Assembly: GCF_003119195.2 (NCBI RefSeq)
Contig: NZ_CP022253.1
Span: forward strand, 1,444,001 to 1,508,000
From: Azospirillum baldaniorum
GTDB taxonomy: Bacteria; Pseudomonadota; Alphaproteobacteria; Azospirillales; Azospirillaceae
DNA: 64,000 nucleotides
Direction: 5' to 3'
Position numbers and translations under genes: made by a program. The notes under the pieces were generated by a model, which was not told the DNA's origin, did no database searches, and saw only the letters and a list, made by a program, of their open reading frames with translations. Each line of letters opens with the position of its first letter. Within the stretch, counting starts at the first letter, position 1. This document shows positions 1 to 7,978 of this stretch, piece by piece.

Positions 1-380
1 TGACGCCCTCGTTCGAGGGGCCGTGCATGCACGAATGCCTGTTCGACGACCGCTTCCTGAAGGGGACGGGGGTGACCACGCTCGACATCGCCAAGGCGCT
101 GATCGACGAGGGCTTCCACCCGATGACCATGTACTTCCCGCTGGTCGTGCACGGCGCCCTGCTGATCGAGCCGACCGAGACCGAGTCGAAAGCCAGCCTG
201 GACCAGTTCGTCACCGCCCTGCGCGCCCTGGCGGAGCGGGCCAAGTCCGGCGACGTGGCCTATTTCCAGGGCGCCCCGCGCCTGACCCCGCGCCGCCGCC
301 TCGACGAGACCGCCGCGGCGCGCAAGCCGGTGCTGCGGTGGAGCCCTGCGGTGGAGCCGGAAAAGGTCGCGGCGGAGTAG
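1..380 (+). CDS. gcvPB: Glycine dehydrogenase (decarboxylating) subunit 2, C-terminal part
   Basis: This is the 3' end of a gene entering from the left edge; the reading frame is already open at base 3 and stops with TAG at 378-380. About 126 residues are visible. The segment FEGPCMHECLFDDRF followed by KGTGVTTLDIAKALIDEGFH is typical of the C-terminal half of P-protein of the glycine cleavage system, the PLP enzyme that decarboxylates glycine and passes the aminomethyl group to H-protein. The short remaining tail and the family's split form suggest subunit 2 (GcvPB). The PLP lysine and the start lie outside the window, so completeness cannot be judged. Confidence 0.88.
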   Translation, partial: TPSFEGPCMHECLFDDRFLKGTGVTTLDIAKALIDEGFHPMTMYFPLVVHGALLIEPTETESKASLDQFVTALRALAERAKSGDVAYFQGAPRLTPRRRLDETAAARKPVLRWSPAVEPEKVAAE

Positions 381-399
381 AGCTTTGCCCCCTCCCTAA

Positions 400-458
400 C
401 CCTCCCCCGCTGCGCAGGGGAGGGGATAAAACTCCCTCCCCTGCGCAGCGGGGGAGGG
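400..458. repeat. Perfect 25-bp inverted repeat, likely dispersed palindromic element
   Basis: Bases 400-424 and 434-458 are exact reverse complements of each other, separated by a 9-base AT-richer loop. The arms are built from CCCTCCCC/GGGGAGGG blocks around GCTGCGCAG. It lies between the convergent ends of gcvPB and the motor gene, so it could act as a bidirectional terminator, but there is no clear T-run and its composition matches other GC-rich palindromes in this window (1874-1898, 20683-20800). I read it as a REP-like dispersed element that may also end transcription. Confidence 0.7.
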
Positions 459-526
459 AAGGGGCCCGTGCGAAGCATGGGAAGGGTGGGGGCAACAGGC
501 AAGCGCGGTGGGGGGCAACGCGCCCC

Positions 527-1846
527 TCACCGCTGATCCAGCTTCACCTCGATGCGCCGGTTGCGGGCCAGCGCGTCGTCGCTGGTGCCGGGGTCGAGCG
601 GCTGATACTCGCCGAACCCGGCGGCGGCCAGACGGCCCGCCGGAATCCCCTGGTCGATCAGGTACTTCACGACCGAGATCGCGCGCGCTGCCGACAGCTC
701 CCAGTTCGAGGCGAACTGGATGCGCACCGGGCGCGCGTCGGTGTGGCCGTCCACCCGCAGCACCCAGTTGATGTCCGGAGGGATGGTCCGGCCGATCTCG
801 ATCAGCGTGCGCGCCAGTTCCGCCAGCCGTTGCTTGCCGGCCTCCTCCAGAGTCGCGGAGCCGGAGGGGAACAGAAGCTCCGACTGGAAGACGAAGCGGT
901 CGCCGACGATGCGCACGTCGGGCCGGTTGCCCAGAGCCTCCCTTACCCGCCCGAAGAACTCCGAGCGGTAGCGGGCGAGGTCCTGCACCTTGGCGGCCAG
1001 CGCCTGGTTCAGCCGCGAGCCGAGTTCGGCGATCTGGACCTGCTGCTCCTCCGCCTTCTTCTCCGAGATCTCCAGCACAGCGCCGATGCGGGCGAGCTGC
1101 TCGCGCAGGGCGGCCATCTGCCGGTTCAGCAGGTCGACCTGCTCGTTCGCCTTGCCGGTCGCGCCTTGCTCGGCGGATAGGGAGGTCATCAGCTCAGTGA
1201 TTCGGATGTCGCGCTTCTCGATGTCCTTCTGCGCGAGCATCGTCTTCTCATCGGCGCTGGCGAGCCGCGTTTCCAGCGCCTTGGAGCGGTCGCGCTCCCC
1301 GCCCAGCTCGGCCAACAGGGCTTGGCGCTGCTCCTCGGTCAAGCGCTGTTGCGCGGCGGCGGCGGCCAGTTCGCCTTCCAACTTGGTCCGGGCCTCGCGC
1401 AGCGCCTTCAGGTCGGCCTGGAGGCTGGCGGCCTCGGCCAGCTTCAGCTCGATGGTTTCCTTGTCGGCGCGGATTGTGCGCTGCAACTCCTCCGCCGCGC
1501 GGGTGGCGTGGTCGAGGTCGCCCTGCAGCGTGGCGATGCGGCCGGTCATGGTGTCCCGCGCCGCGACGGAGCCCTGAAGCTCCGCGGAGAGCTGGGCGAC
1601 GTTGATGCGCAGGTCGGCGTTGGCGTCCCGCTCCAGAGCCAGCAGGTCGTTCAGCTCCGCCACCTTGCGGTTCAGGCTGCCGAGCTGCTCGTCACGCCCG
1701 GTCAGGGCGGTCGCCATGTAGAACTGGGCGACGACGAAGATCATCAGCAGGAAGATGACCACCATGACGAGGGACGACAGCGCGTCCACCCATCCGGGCC
1801 ATGCGCTGGCCTCGCGGTGGCCGTTGCGGCGGCTGATGCTGGGCAT
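527..1846 (-). CDS. MotB-like protein with long coiled coil and OmpA peptidoglycan-binding domain
   Basis: 439 residues from an ATG preceded by GGAGGG at 10-base spacing; a TTG nine codons upstream is less likely. A short cytoplasmic N-terminus leads into one transmembrane helix (about residues 19-45) that begins with WVDALSSL, so Asp21 sits where the ion-binding aspartate of MotB/TolR lies. A long coiled coil (about 55-290) follows, then an OmpA C-like domain at the C-terminus with VDGHTDARPV and the NRRIEVKL end motif that binds peptidoglycan. It is the last gene after the MotA-like channel gene. Together they should form an ion-driven motor unit anchored to the wall. Its job is unknown; it lacks flagellar neighbours. 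Confidence 0.8.
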   Translation of the reverse strand: MPSISRRNGHREASAWPGWVDALSSLVMVVIFLLMIFVVAQFYMATALTGRDEQLGSLNRKVAELNDLLALERDANADLRINVAQLSAELQGSVAARDTMTGRIATLQGDLDHATRAAEELQRTIRADKETIELKLAEAASLQADLKALREARTKLEGELAAAAAQQRLTEEQRQALLAELGGERDRSKALETRLASADEKTMLAQKDIEKRDIRITELMTSLSAEQGATGKANEQVDLLNRQMAALREQLARIGAVLEISEKKAEEQQVQIAELGSRLNQALAAKVQDLARYRSEFFGRVREALGNRPDVRIVGDRFVFQSELLFPSGSATLEEAGKQRLAELARTLIEIGRTIPPDINWVLRVDGHTDARPVRIQFASNWELSAARAISVVKYLIDQGIPAGRLAAAGFGEYQPLDPGTSDDALARNRRIEVKLDQR

Positions 1847-1873
1847 GGCGGGGTGTCCCTCCGGCGATTGCAA

Positions 1874-1898
1874 CCCCTCTCCCGCCGCGGAAGAGGGG
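1874..1898. repeat. Short palindrome in the motor-gene spacer
   Basis: CCCCTCT at 1874-1880 pairs with AGAGGGG at 1892-1898 around an 11-base loop, in the 59-base gap between the MotA-like and MotB-like genes. It resembles half of the palindromic repeat found inside the ruvC reading frame and may modulate the ratio of the two products. Confidence 0.45.
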
Positions 1899-1905
1899 AG
1901 ACAGG

Positions 1906-3045
1906 TCAGCGCTGTTCCGATTCCTCGGCCAGGGCGGCGATGGTGCGGGCCAGCAGCTTGATCTCGCTGCGGATCTCCTGCACCGCCTGGACCCGGCCGG
2001 TGGACGACTCCTCGACCATGCGGGCGAGGTAGATGTCCATGTTGCGCAGATGCTGGCGCGAGGCGTCGTCGAAGCCGCCGATCGCCGCGTCGGACAGCCG
2101 GTCGAGCAGTCCCTTCATCTCAAGCTGGCTCTCGCCGAGCCGCAGGAGGAGCTGCTGTTCGGCGCGCATCTGGTCGGTCAGGGTGCTCAGCCGTTCGGTC
2201 AGGGCCATCAGGTTGGCGTTGGCCGAGCGGCGGCCCTCCTCGGCGGTGGCGACGGTGCGCTGCAGCGAGTCGAGGTTTTCCGCCGTCTGCTCCAGGAGCG
2301 CCGTCAGATAGGCGGGCATCGACTGGTCGCCGGTCTCCAGGCTGCCGCCGGCTCCGCTCGATAGGCGGGTGGCGCCGGACAGCCAGTCCTCGACATCCTG
2401 GAAGAAGCGGTTGTGCGCCTGGCTGGCCTGAAGCTCCAGGAAGCCCAGCACCAGTGAGCCCGCCAGACCGAACAGCGAGGAACTGAAGGCCGTGCCCATC
2501 CCGGTCAGCGGCGCCTCCAGCCCGTGCTGGAGGTTGCTGAACATCGCCCCGACGTCGCCGCCCTGCACCGACAGCCCGCCGATCACCGAGCCGACCGACT
2601 GCACCGTGTGCAGCAGGCCCCAGAAGGTGCCGAGCAGGCCGAGGAAGATCAGCAGACCGATCAGATAGCGCGACAGCTCCCGCGACTCGTCCAGCCGCGA
2701 GGCGATGCCGTCGAGCAGCGAGCGCATCGACAGCGCCGACAGGGTCAGCCGGCCGCGCCGTTCCCGCAGCATGCGCGCCATCGGGGCGAGCAGCACCGGC
2801 TCCGGCGCGGCGACGGCGGGGTTGCCGGACTGGAAATGCTCCAGCCACGCCACCTCGGGCCGCAGCATCAGAACCTGGCGGAAGATGAACAGGATGCCGG
2901 CGAGCAGCGTGCCGAGGATCAGCCCGTTCAGCGCCGGGTTGTTCATGAAAGCGGCGCGCAGGGCCGGGAACAGCAGGGCCGTCACGCTTCCCACGACCAC
3001 CAGGAAGAGGATCATCCGTGTCAGGAAGCGCTCCGGGCGCGTCAT
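1906..3045 (-). CDS. MotA/TolQ/ExbB-like proton channel protein with helical tail
   Basis: 379 residues from the ATG at 3045, chosen because GAGGAG lies 9 bases upstream; an in-frame ATG at 3093 has no good ribosome site. Two N-terminal membrane helices (about residues 9-60) are followed by a cytoplasmic stretch and then two helices carrying the family signatures GLLGTFWGLL and MGTAFSSSLFGLAGSLVLGF. The last 140 or so residues are helical and probably coiled coil. This is the stator-channel half of the pair with the MotB-like gene downstream. It is longer at the C-terminus than TolQ or ExbB and there are no flagellar or Tol genes beside it, so I leave it unnamed. Confidence 0.8.
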   Translation of the reverse strand: MTRPERFLTRMILFLVVVGSVTALLFPALRAAFMNNPALNGLILGTLLAGILFIFRQVLMLRPEVAWLEHFQSGNPAVAAPEPVLLAPMARMLRERRGRLTLSALSMRSLLDGIASRLDESRELSRYLIGLLIFLGLLGTFWGLLHTVQSVGSVIGGLSVQGGDVGAMFSNLQHGLEAPLTGMGTAFSSSLFGLAGSLVLGFLELQASQAHNRFFQDVEDWLSGATRLSSGAGGSLETGDQSMPAYLTALLEQTAENLDSLQRTVATAEEGRRSANANLMALTERLSTLTDQMRAEQQLLLRLGESQLEMKGLLDRLSDAAIGGFDDASRQHLRNMDIYLARMVEESSTGRVQAVQEIRSEIKLLARTIAALAEESEQR

Positions 3046-3145
3046 CGGGGAAGGCTCCTCAAGAGGGTGGGACGACGGGGCGATGGCGGCCATGGGCACT
3101 CTCGTCCAGGGAAGGGGGCAGGCGGTACGGCTTACAGAGAACAGC

Positions 3146-3919
3146 TCACTGATTCAGGAACTCGACGTCCAGCCGGTCCGGCGCGCCGCCAGCCGCCTCC
3201 ATGCCCATCGCGCGGATGTCGACGCGCGTGCTGGCGATGCCGGCGGTCCCCAGCCGTTCGCGGACGGCCAAGGCGCGGGCCAGCGACAGCTGCCGCGCCT
3301 CGCGCGCCGTCTCCGGCGTGCCGCTGGCGTAGGAGCGGATCTGCAGGCGAAGCTGCGGGTTGGCGTTCATGCGCTCCGCGATGGCGTTCAGACGGGTCTG
3401 GGCCGGTTCGGGCAAGGCGGTGGCGGTGCCGTCGAACAGCACGGTCAGCGGCTCCATCCGGGGCAAGGCGGGCGCCGCGGGCGCCTTCGGAGTCGGCGGC
3501 GGCAGGGCGGCGGTCTGCGTCCGGTCGGGAGGCGGCGATGCCGCCGGCCGGTTCGCGGCCGGCACCGGCGGCGCGCCTTCCGGCATGGCCGGCGGGGGCG
3601 GGCTGGCGCCCACGGAAATCTGCGGCAGATCCGGCGCCGTCATCAGGGTCGGGGCCTTGAAGACGGGCGGGGCCGGCGGGGCCGGCGGCGGGAAGATGTC
3701 GGGCCGCGGCGGGATCGGCAACGGCTGCGCGTTCTCCAGCGTCAGGCCACCCGCATTGGCGGCGTTGGCCGGGGCCGGGGCGGCGGTGCTGGTCGGGGGC
3801 GGCGCTGTGCCCGGCGAGGAGCAGGCGGTCACCGCCAGGGACAGAGCCACGGCCGCGGCGGCGGAGAGGACGCGTGGGGGTACCGACCGCCCGGCGGGCG
3901 CGTTCGGAGAACGGCTCAT
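3146..3919 (-). CDS. OmpA-family lipoprotein, proline-rich
   Basis: 257 residues. The ATG at 3919 has GAGGA about 11 bases upstream and gives a proper lipoprotein signal: basic start, alanine-rich core and lipobox AVTAC with Cys33 as the lipidated residue. Residues about 35-165 are proline- and alanine-rich and probably extended across the periplasm. The C-terminal 90 residues resemble an OmpA/Pal peptidoglycan-binding fold (LRLQIRSYASGTPE, ARALAVRERL), although the usual NRRV end is changed to DRLDVEFL. It is transcribed toward the motor pair and ends 100 bases before it, so the three may share an operon and together link the envelope. Confidence 0.75.
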   Translation of the reverse strand: MSRSPNAPAGRSVPPRVLSAAAAVALSLAVTACSSPGTAPPPTSTAAPAPANAANAGGLTLENAQPLPIPPRPDIFPPPAPPAPPVFKAPTLMTAPDLPQISVGASPPPPAMPEGAPPVPAANRPAASPPPDRTQTAALPPPTPKAPAAPALPRMEPLTVLFDGTATALPEPAQTRLNAIAERMNANPQLRLQIRSYASGTPETAREARQLSLARALAVRERLGTAGIASTRVDIRAMGMEAAGGAPDRLDVEFLNQ

Positions 3920-4098
3920 GCGTCCGACAATCCTCATGGTGACCAGCGCGTTGTTCCCAGTGACACGGAAAAGCGTTGGTACCATAGCCCTTCGATCGGC
4001 GTAGGGACAACGCCCTTTGGGCCGCGCGGCGTGTTTCCCCACCAAAGCGCGGCCCTCGCTACCCCAACGTCATGAAGGGCTTATGGCTCGGCCGGAGG

Positions 4099-4953
4099 TC
4101 AGCCCTGACCGGCGTCCGCCGCACCGGCCGTCCCGGCGGGGGCTGAGCGCACCTTGCGTTCCGTCGCACCGCGCAGGATCTTGGCGATCGGCAGATGGAA
4201 GTGGGCGTTGGCCGCCAGGATCGTGCCGCCGAACACCGGGTTGCGCCCGCCGCCGATCTCGCCGACGAAGCCGCCGGCCTCGGTGACCAGAAGCTGGCCG
4301 GCCGCGGCGTCCCAGGGGGCGAGACCGCGCTCCCAGTAGCCGTCGTAGCGGCCCGCCGCGACGTAGGCGAGGTCGAGCGAGGCGGCGCCGAAGCGGCGGA
4401 TGCCCGCGACCTCCTTCATCAGGGCCTCGGCCTCCACCAGGAAGCCGGCATGGTCGCCGCGGCCTTTGAAGGGAATGCCGGTGGCGATCACCGCGTCGGC
4501 GAGGTTGCGGCGCTCCGACACGCGCAGGCGCTGGTGGTTCAGGAAGGCGCCCTGGCCCTTCTCAGCCCAGAACATCTGGTCGTGCACCGGCTCGTACACG
4601 ACGCCGGCGACGATCTCGCCGTTCTTCTCCGCGGCGATGGAGATCGCCCAGTGCGGGATGCCGTGCAGGAAGTTGGTGGTGCCGTCCAGCGGGTCGACGA
4701 TCCAGCGGGCGGTCGGGTCGCTGCCCTTGCTGGCGCCCGTCTCCTCCATGAGGAAGCCGAAATCCGGACGGGCCTTCTGCAGCTCTTCGCGCAGCAGCTT
4801 TTCCGCCTTCATGTCGGCGGCGGACACGAAGTCCGCCGGACCCTTGCGCGACACCTGGAGGTGCTCGACCTCGCCGAAGTCGCGGACAAGGCCGCGGGCC
4901 GCCTTTTCGGCGGCGCGGACCATCACGTTGATAAGGGCGGAGCGGGTGGCCAT
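4099..4953 (-). CDS. suhB: Inositol-1-monophosphatase family protein
   Basis: 284 residues. The metal-binding motifs of the family are intact: EETGA (about residue 70), WIVDPLDGTTNFLHG (about 87-101) and WDAAAGQLLVTEAGG near residue 218. These bind Mg2+ and hydrolyse inositol monophosphate and related sugar phosphates; E. coli SuhB also acts in rRNA transcription. The neighbour efp is a translation factor on the same strand, transcribed first and separated by its own terminator. The C-terminal 25 residues are a low-complexity alanine/glycine extension. The assignment to the family is firm; the exact substrate is not. Confidence 0.88.
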   Translation of the reverse strand: MATRSALINVMVRAAEKAARGLVRDFGEVEHLQVSRKGPADFVSAADMKAEKLLREELQKARPDFGFLMEETGASKGSDPTARWIVDPLDGTTNFLHGIPHWAISIAAEKNGEIVAGVVYEPVHDQMFWAEKGQGAFLNHQRLRVSERRNLADAVIATGIPFKGRGDHAGFLVEAEALMKEVAGIRRFGAASLDLAYVAAGRYDGYWERGLAPWDAAAGQLLVTEAGGFVGEIGGGRNPVFGGTILAANAHFHLPIAKILRGATERKVRSAPAGTAGAADAGQG

Positions 4954-4980
4954 GGGCGTGCTTTATCTCGTGCGGAACCG

Positions 4981-5022
4981 GAAAAAGAATACACCGGCCC
5001 CTGCCTTAAGCGAGAGCCGGTG
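4981..5022 (-). terminator. Rho-independent terminator of efp
   Basis: Downstream of efp on its strand, CACCGGC and GCCGGTG (5016-5022 and 4992-4998) form a 7-bp stem around a 17-base loop, followed by a T-rich run (TATTCTTTTTC). It separates efp from suhB. Confidence 0.65.
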
Positions 5023-5044
5023 CGCAGAAAATCAGCCGGGACGG

Positions 5045-5611
5045 TCAGTCCTTGGCGCGCTCGACATACTCGCCGGTCTGGGTGTCGACGACGACGCGGG
5101 TGCCCGACTCGATGTGCGGCGGGACCAGGATCGACACGCCGTTTTCCAGCTTCGCCGGCTTGTAGGAGGAGGAGGCCGTCTGGCCCTTCACCACCGGGTC
5201 GGCCTCGGTGATCTGCAGCGTGACCTTGCCGGGGATCTCGACGCCGAGCGGCGCGCCCTCGAAGGACTGCACGGTGACTTCCATGCCGTCCTGCAGGAAC
5301 ACCTTCTGGTCGCCGATGATCTCGCCGGGGATGGCGGTCTGCTCGTAGCTTTCCTTGTCCATGAAGGTGTAGCTGTCGCCTTCGGCGAACAGGAAGGTCA
5401 TCTCGTGCTCGTCCAGGCGGGCGCGCTCGACCGTCTCCTGGGTGCGGAAGCGCTCGATCGACTTGTTGCCGGTGCGCACATCCTTCATTTCAAGCTGGAT
5501 GAAGGCGCCGCCCTTGCCGGGCTGGACGATGGCGGTCTTCGTGATGACCCAGAGCTTCCCGTTATGCTCCAGCACATGGCCGGGACGCATCGTGTTGGCG
5601 TTGACCTTCAT
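5045..5611 (-). CDS. efp: Elongation factor P
   Basis: 188 residues, the normal length. All three EF-P barrels are recognisable, starting with KVNANTMRPGHVLEHNGKLW and ending with THE typical ESGTRVVVDTQTGEYVERAKD-like C-terminus. EF-P enters the ribosomal E site and relieves stalling at polyproline. The modification loop reads QPGKGGAF with Lys33 at the place of E. coli Lys34, the beta-lysylated residue. The divergent neighbour is epmA, which performs that lysylation, so this EF-P is very probably of the modified-lysine type. TolA in this window has long proline runs and would be an obvious client. Confidence 0.96.
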   Translation of the reverse strand: MKVNANTMRPGHVLEHNGKLWVITKTAIVQPGKGGAFIQLEMKDVRTGNKSIERFRTQETVERARLDEHEMTFLFAEGDSYTFMDKESYEQTAIPGEIIGDQKVFLQDGMEVTVQSFEGAPLGVEIPGKVTLQITEADPVVKGQTASSSYKPAKLENGVSILVPPHIESGTRVVVDTQTGEYVERAKD

Positions 5612-5778
5612 GACATACTCGTGATTTCCAGGAGACAGGCGGCGCGGAACCTAGCAGCTTGCCGGGCCGGTGGCAACGCCGGGTGGGGCTCAATCGGCGT
5701 TCTGCGCCTTCTTTGTCCATTTTCGCCGCCGTTCCCACTCTGCTAAGCAGCGTCATCGCTCCGTCAGTGAAGGCCATC

Positions 5779-6831
5779 ATGTCCCCCGTCACGCCCGCCT
5801 GGGCTCCCGAGACTTTCGCCCGCCGCCGCCCCCATCTGGCCGTGCGCGGCCGCGTGCTGGGCGCCGTCCGCCGCTTCTTCGAGGAGAACGCCTTCCTGGA
5901 GGTGGACACCCCGGCGCTCCAGGTCTCGCCGGGGATGGAGCCGCACCTCCAGGCCTTCGCGACGGAACTGGTGGGGCCGCACCCCGACGACCGGCTGCGG
6001 CTGCACCTGCACACCAGCCCCGAATTCGCCATGAAGAAGCTGCTGGTGGCGGGACTGCCGCGCATCTACCAGATCGCCCACGTCTTCCGGAACGGCGAGC
6101 GGTCGGCCACCCACGCGCCGGAATTCTCCATGCTCGAATGGTACCGGGCGGGGGAGGGCTACCGGACGCTGATCCGCGACTGCGAGGACTTGGTGCGCGA
6201 GGCGGCGGTCGCCGCCGGGCGGACGCGATTCGACTTCCGCGGCATGACCTGCGACCCCTTCAAGGAGTGGCGGGTGCTGACCGTGCAGGACGCCTTCCGC
6301 GAGTATGCCGGGATCGACCTGCTGGAAACCTTCGACGGCAGCCACGATCCCGACCCGGCCCCGCTGGCCGCCATGGCGCGGGCCATCGGCATCGCTCCGC
6401 ACGACGGCGACCGCTGGGAGGACATCGTCTTCCGCATTATGTTCGACCGGATCGAGCCGCATCTCGGCGCGGGCGTGCCCTGCGTGCTCACCGACTATCC
6501 CGTCTGCATGGCCGCCCTGTCGCGCCCCAAGCCCGAGGACCCGCGGCTGGCCGAGCGGTTCGAGCTGTACGCCTGCGGCCTGGAACTCGCCAACGCCTTC
6601 GGCGAGCTGACCGACGCCCGTGCCCAGCGCGCCCGCTTCGAGGCCGACATGGATTTGAAGGAGCGCATCTACGGCGACCGTTTCCCGGTGGACGAGGATT
6701 TCCTCGCTGCGCTGGAGCATGGCATGCCGGAATGCAGCGGCATCGCGCTGGGCTTTGACCGGCTGGTCATGCTGTGCAGCGGGGCGGAGCGCATCGACGA
6801 GGTGCTGTGGCTGCCGGTGGCGGGGGCCTGA
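5779..6831 (+). CDS. epmA: EF-P lysine ligase EpmA (GenX/PoxA)
   Basis: 350 residues from the ATG at 5779, which has GAAGG upstream; the frame stays open upstream but without homology. It is a class II lysyl-tRNA synthetase catalytic core without the anticodon-binding domain: motif 2 region EFSMLEWYRAG and motif 3 GIALGFDRLVMLCSG are both present. EpmA attaches beta-lysine to the conserved lysine of EF-P. It is divergent from efp with only 167 bases between the two starts, which supports the pairing. EpmB, the aminomutase that supplies beta-lysine, is not in the window. Confidence 0.95.
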   Translation: MSPVTPAWAPETFARRRPHLAVRGRVLGAVRRFFEENAFLEVDTPALQVSPGMEPHLQAFATELVGPHPDDRLRLHLHTSPEFAMKKLLVAGLPRIYQIAHVFRNGERSATHAPEFSMLEWYRAGEGYRTLIRDCEDLVREAAVAAGRTRFDFRGMTCDPFKEWRVLTVQDAFREYAGIDLLETFDGSHDPDPAPLAAMARAIGIAPHDGDRWEDIVFRIMFDRIEPHLGAGVPCVLTDYPVCMAALSRPKPEDPRLAERFELYACGLELANAFGELTDARAQRARFEADMDLKERIYGDRFPVDEDFLAALEHGMPECSGIALGFDRLVMLCSGAERIDEVLWLPVAGA

Positions 6832-6859
6832 CCCCACCCGCCACCCGGTACCGGCGTCT

Positions 6860-7855
6860 TCAGGCGGTGACGTCGATCACCACGCGGCCGCGCACCCGAC
6901 CGTCGAGGATCTGGCCGGCCAACTCCGGCAGCTTCGACATCGGCTCCACCGTGTACATCGCCTTCAGGTGGTCCTTGTCGAGGTCGCGGGCCAGCCGCGC
7001 CCAGGCGCGCTCGCGCCGCGCCGCCGGAGCGGCGACCGAATCGACGCCGATCAGCGTGACGCTGCGCAGGATGTGCGGCAGCACCGTGCCCGGCAGGTCG
7101 GCGCTGCCCGCCAGCCCGCAGGCGGCGATGGCGCCGCCCCAGACGGTCTGCGACAGGGCGTTGACCAGCGTGATGCCGCCCACCGAATCGACGCCGCCGG
7201 CCCAGCGCTCCTTCTGGAGCGGCGGGCCTTTCTCCTGAAGGGTGGCGCGGTCGATGAAGCCGGTGGCGCCCAGGCCGGACAGGTACTCGTGGGTCTCGGG
7301 CCGTCCGGTGGAGGCGGTGACCGGGTAGCCGGCCTTGGTGAGCAGGGCGACCGCGACGGAACCGACGCCGCCGGCCGCCCCGGTGACCAGAACCTCCTTG
7401 CCGCCGGGCTGGATCGTGCCCCAATCCTCCAGAGCGTCGACGCAGAGCGCCGCGGTGTAGCCGGCGGTGCCGATGCCCATCGCCTCCTCCGGCGAGAAGA
7501 CGTCGGGCAGGCGGATCAGCCATTCCGGCTTCACGCGCTGGAACCGGCTGTAGCCGCCCCACTGGGTTTCCGACAGGCCCCAGCCGTTGACGATGACCTT
7601 GTCGCCGGCCTTCCAGTCGGCGGAGCGCGATTCCACGACCGTGCCGGCGAGGTCGATGCCGGCGACCATCGGCAATTTGCGGGCGATCCGGCCCTTGCCG
7701 GAGACGGCGAGGCCGTCCTTGTAGTTCAAGGTGGAGTAGGCGACCTCGACCAGCACGTCGTGATCGGGCAGGTCGGTCAGGCTCAGCGGCTTGAAGCCCC
7801 CCTTGGGCTTGCCGTCGGCGTCTTCGATGATGAAGGCGGTGAAGGTGTCGGCCAT
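6860..7855 (-). CDS. acuI: Acryloyl-CoA reductase-type quinone oxidoreductase (AcuI/YhdH)
   Basis: 331 residues with GAGAGGAA before the ATG. It is a zinc-independent medium-chain dehydrogenase: N-terminal GroES-like part (STLNYKDGLAV, PMVAGIDLAGTV) and a Rossmann domain with VTGAAGGVGSVAVALL at about residues 155-170. The family reduces acryloyl-CoA to propionyl-CoA with NADPH, relevant to dimethylsulfoniopropionate and 3-hydroxypropionate metabolism and to detoxifying acrylate. The fadL-type porin gene lies upstream on the same strand, but the hairpin between them suggests separate units. The exact physiological substrate is inferred from family only. Confidence 0.85.
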   Translation of the reverse strand: MADTFTAFIIEDADGKPKGGFKPLSLTDLPDHDVLVEVAYSTLNYKDGLAVSGKGRIARKLPMVAGIDLAGTVVESRSADWKAGDKVIVNGWGLSETQWGGYSRFQRVKPEWLIRLPDVFSPEEAMGIGTAGYTAALCVDALEDWGTIQPGGKEVLVTGAAGGVGSVAVALLTKAGYPVTASTGRPETHEYLSGLGATGFIDRATLQEKGPPLQKERWAGGVDSVGGITLVNALSQTVWGGAIAACGLAGSADLPGTVLPHILRSVTLIGVDSVAAPAARRERAWARLARDLDKDHLKAMYTVEPMSKLPELAGQILDGRVRGRVVIDVTA

Positions 7856-7933
7856 GCGGATTCCTCTCCCGGGTCGGGTTCTTGATTGGGGGAAAGCCTA
7901 GCACGGACGCGGTGATGGACAAGAGGCGGGGAG

Positions 7934-7968
7934 GGTGGAGCGAACGGGCGGCGCCCGCGCGCTCCACC
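7934..7968 (-). terminator. Probable terminator of the FadL-type porin gene
   Basis: GGTGGAGCG at 7934-7942 and CGCTCCACC at 7960-7968 form a perfect 9-bp stem whose loop itself contains a GGGCG/CGCCC helix, just past the porin stop. There is no strong T-run, so efficiency is uncertain. Confidence 0.5.
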
Positions 7969-7978
7969 GGGGTGCGGA

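Noticed and set aside
527..3045. Calling the motor pair ZorA/ZorB of a Zorya defence system
   Set aside because: No ZorC, ZorD or ZorE effector lies in the window, and MotAB-like pairs with OmpA domains occur widely outside defence.
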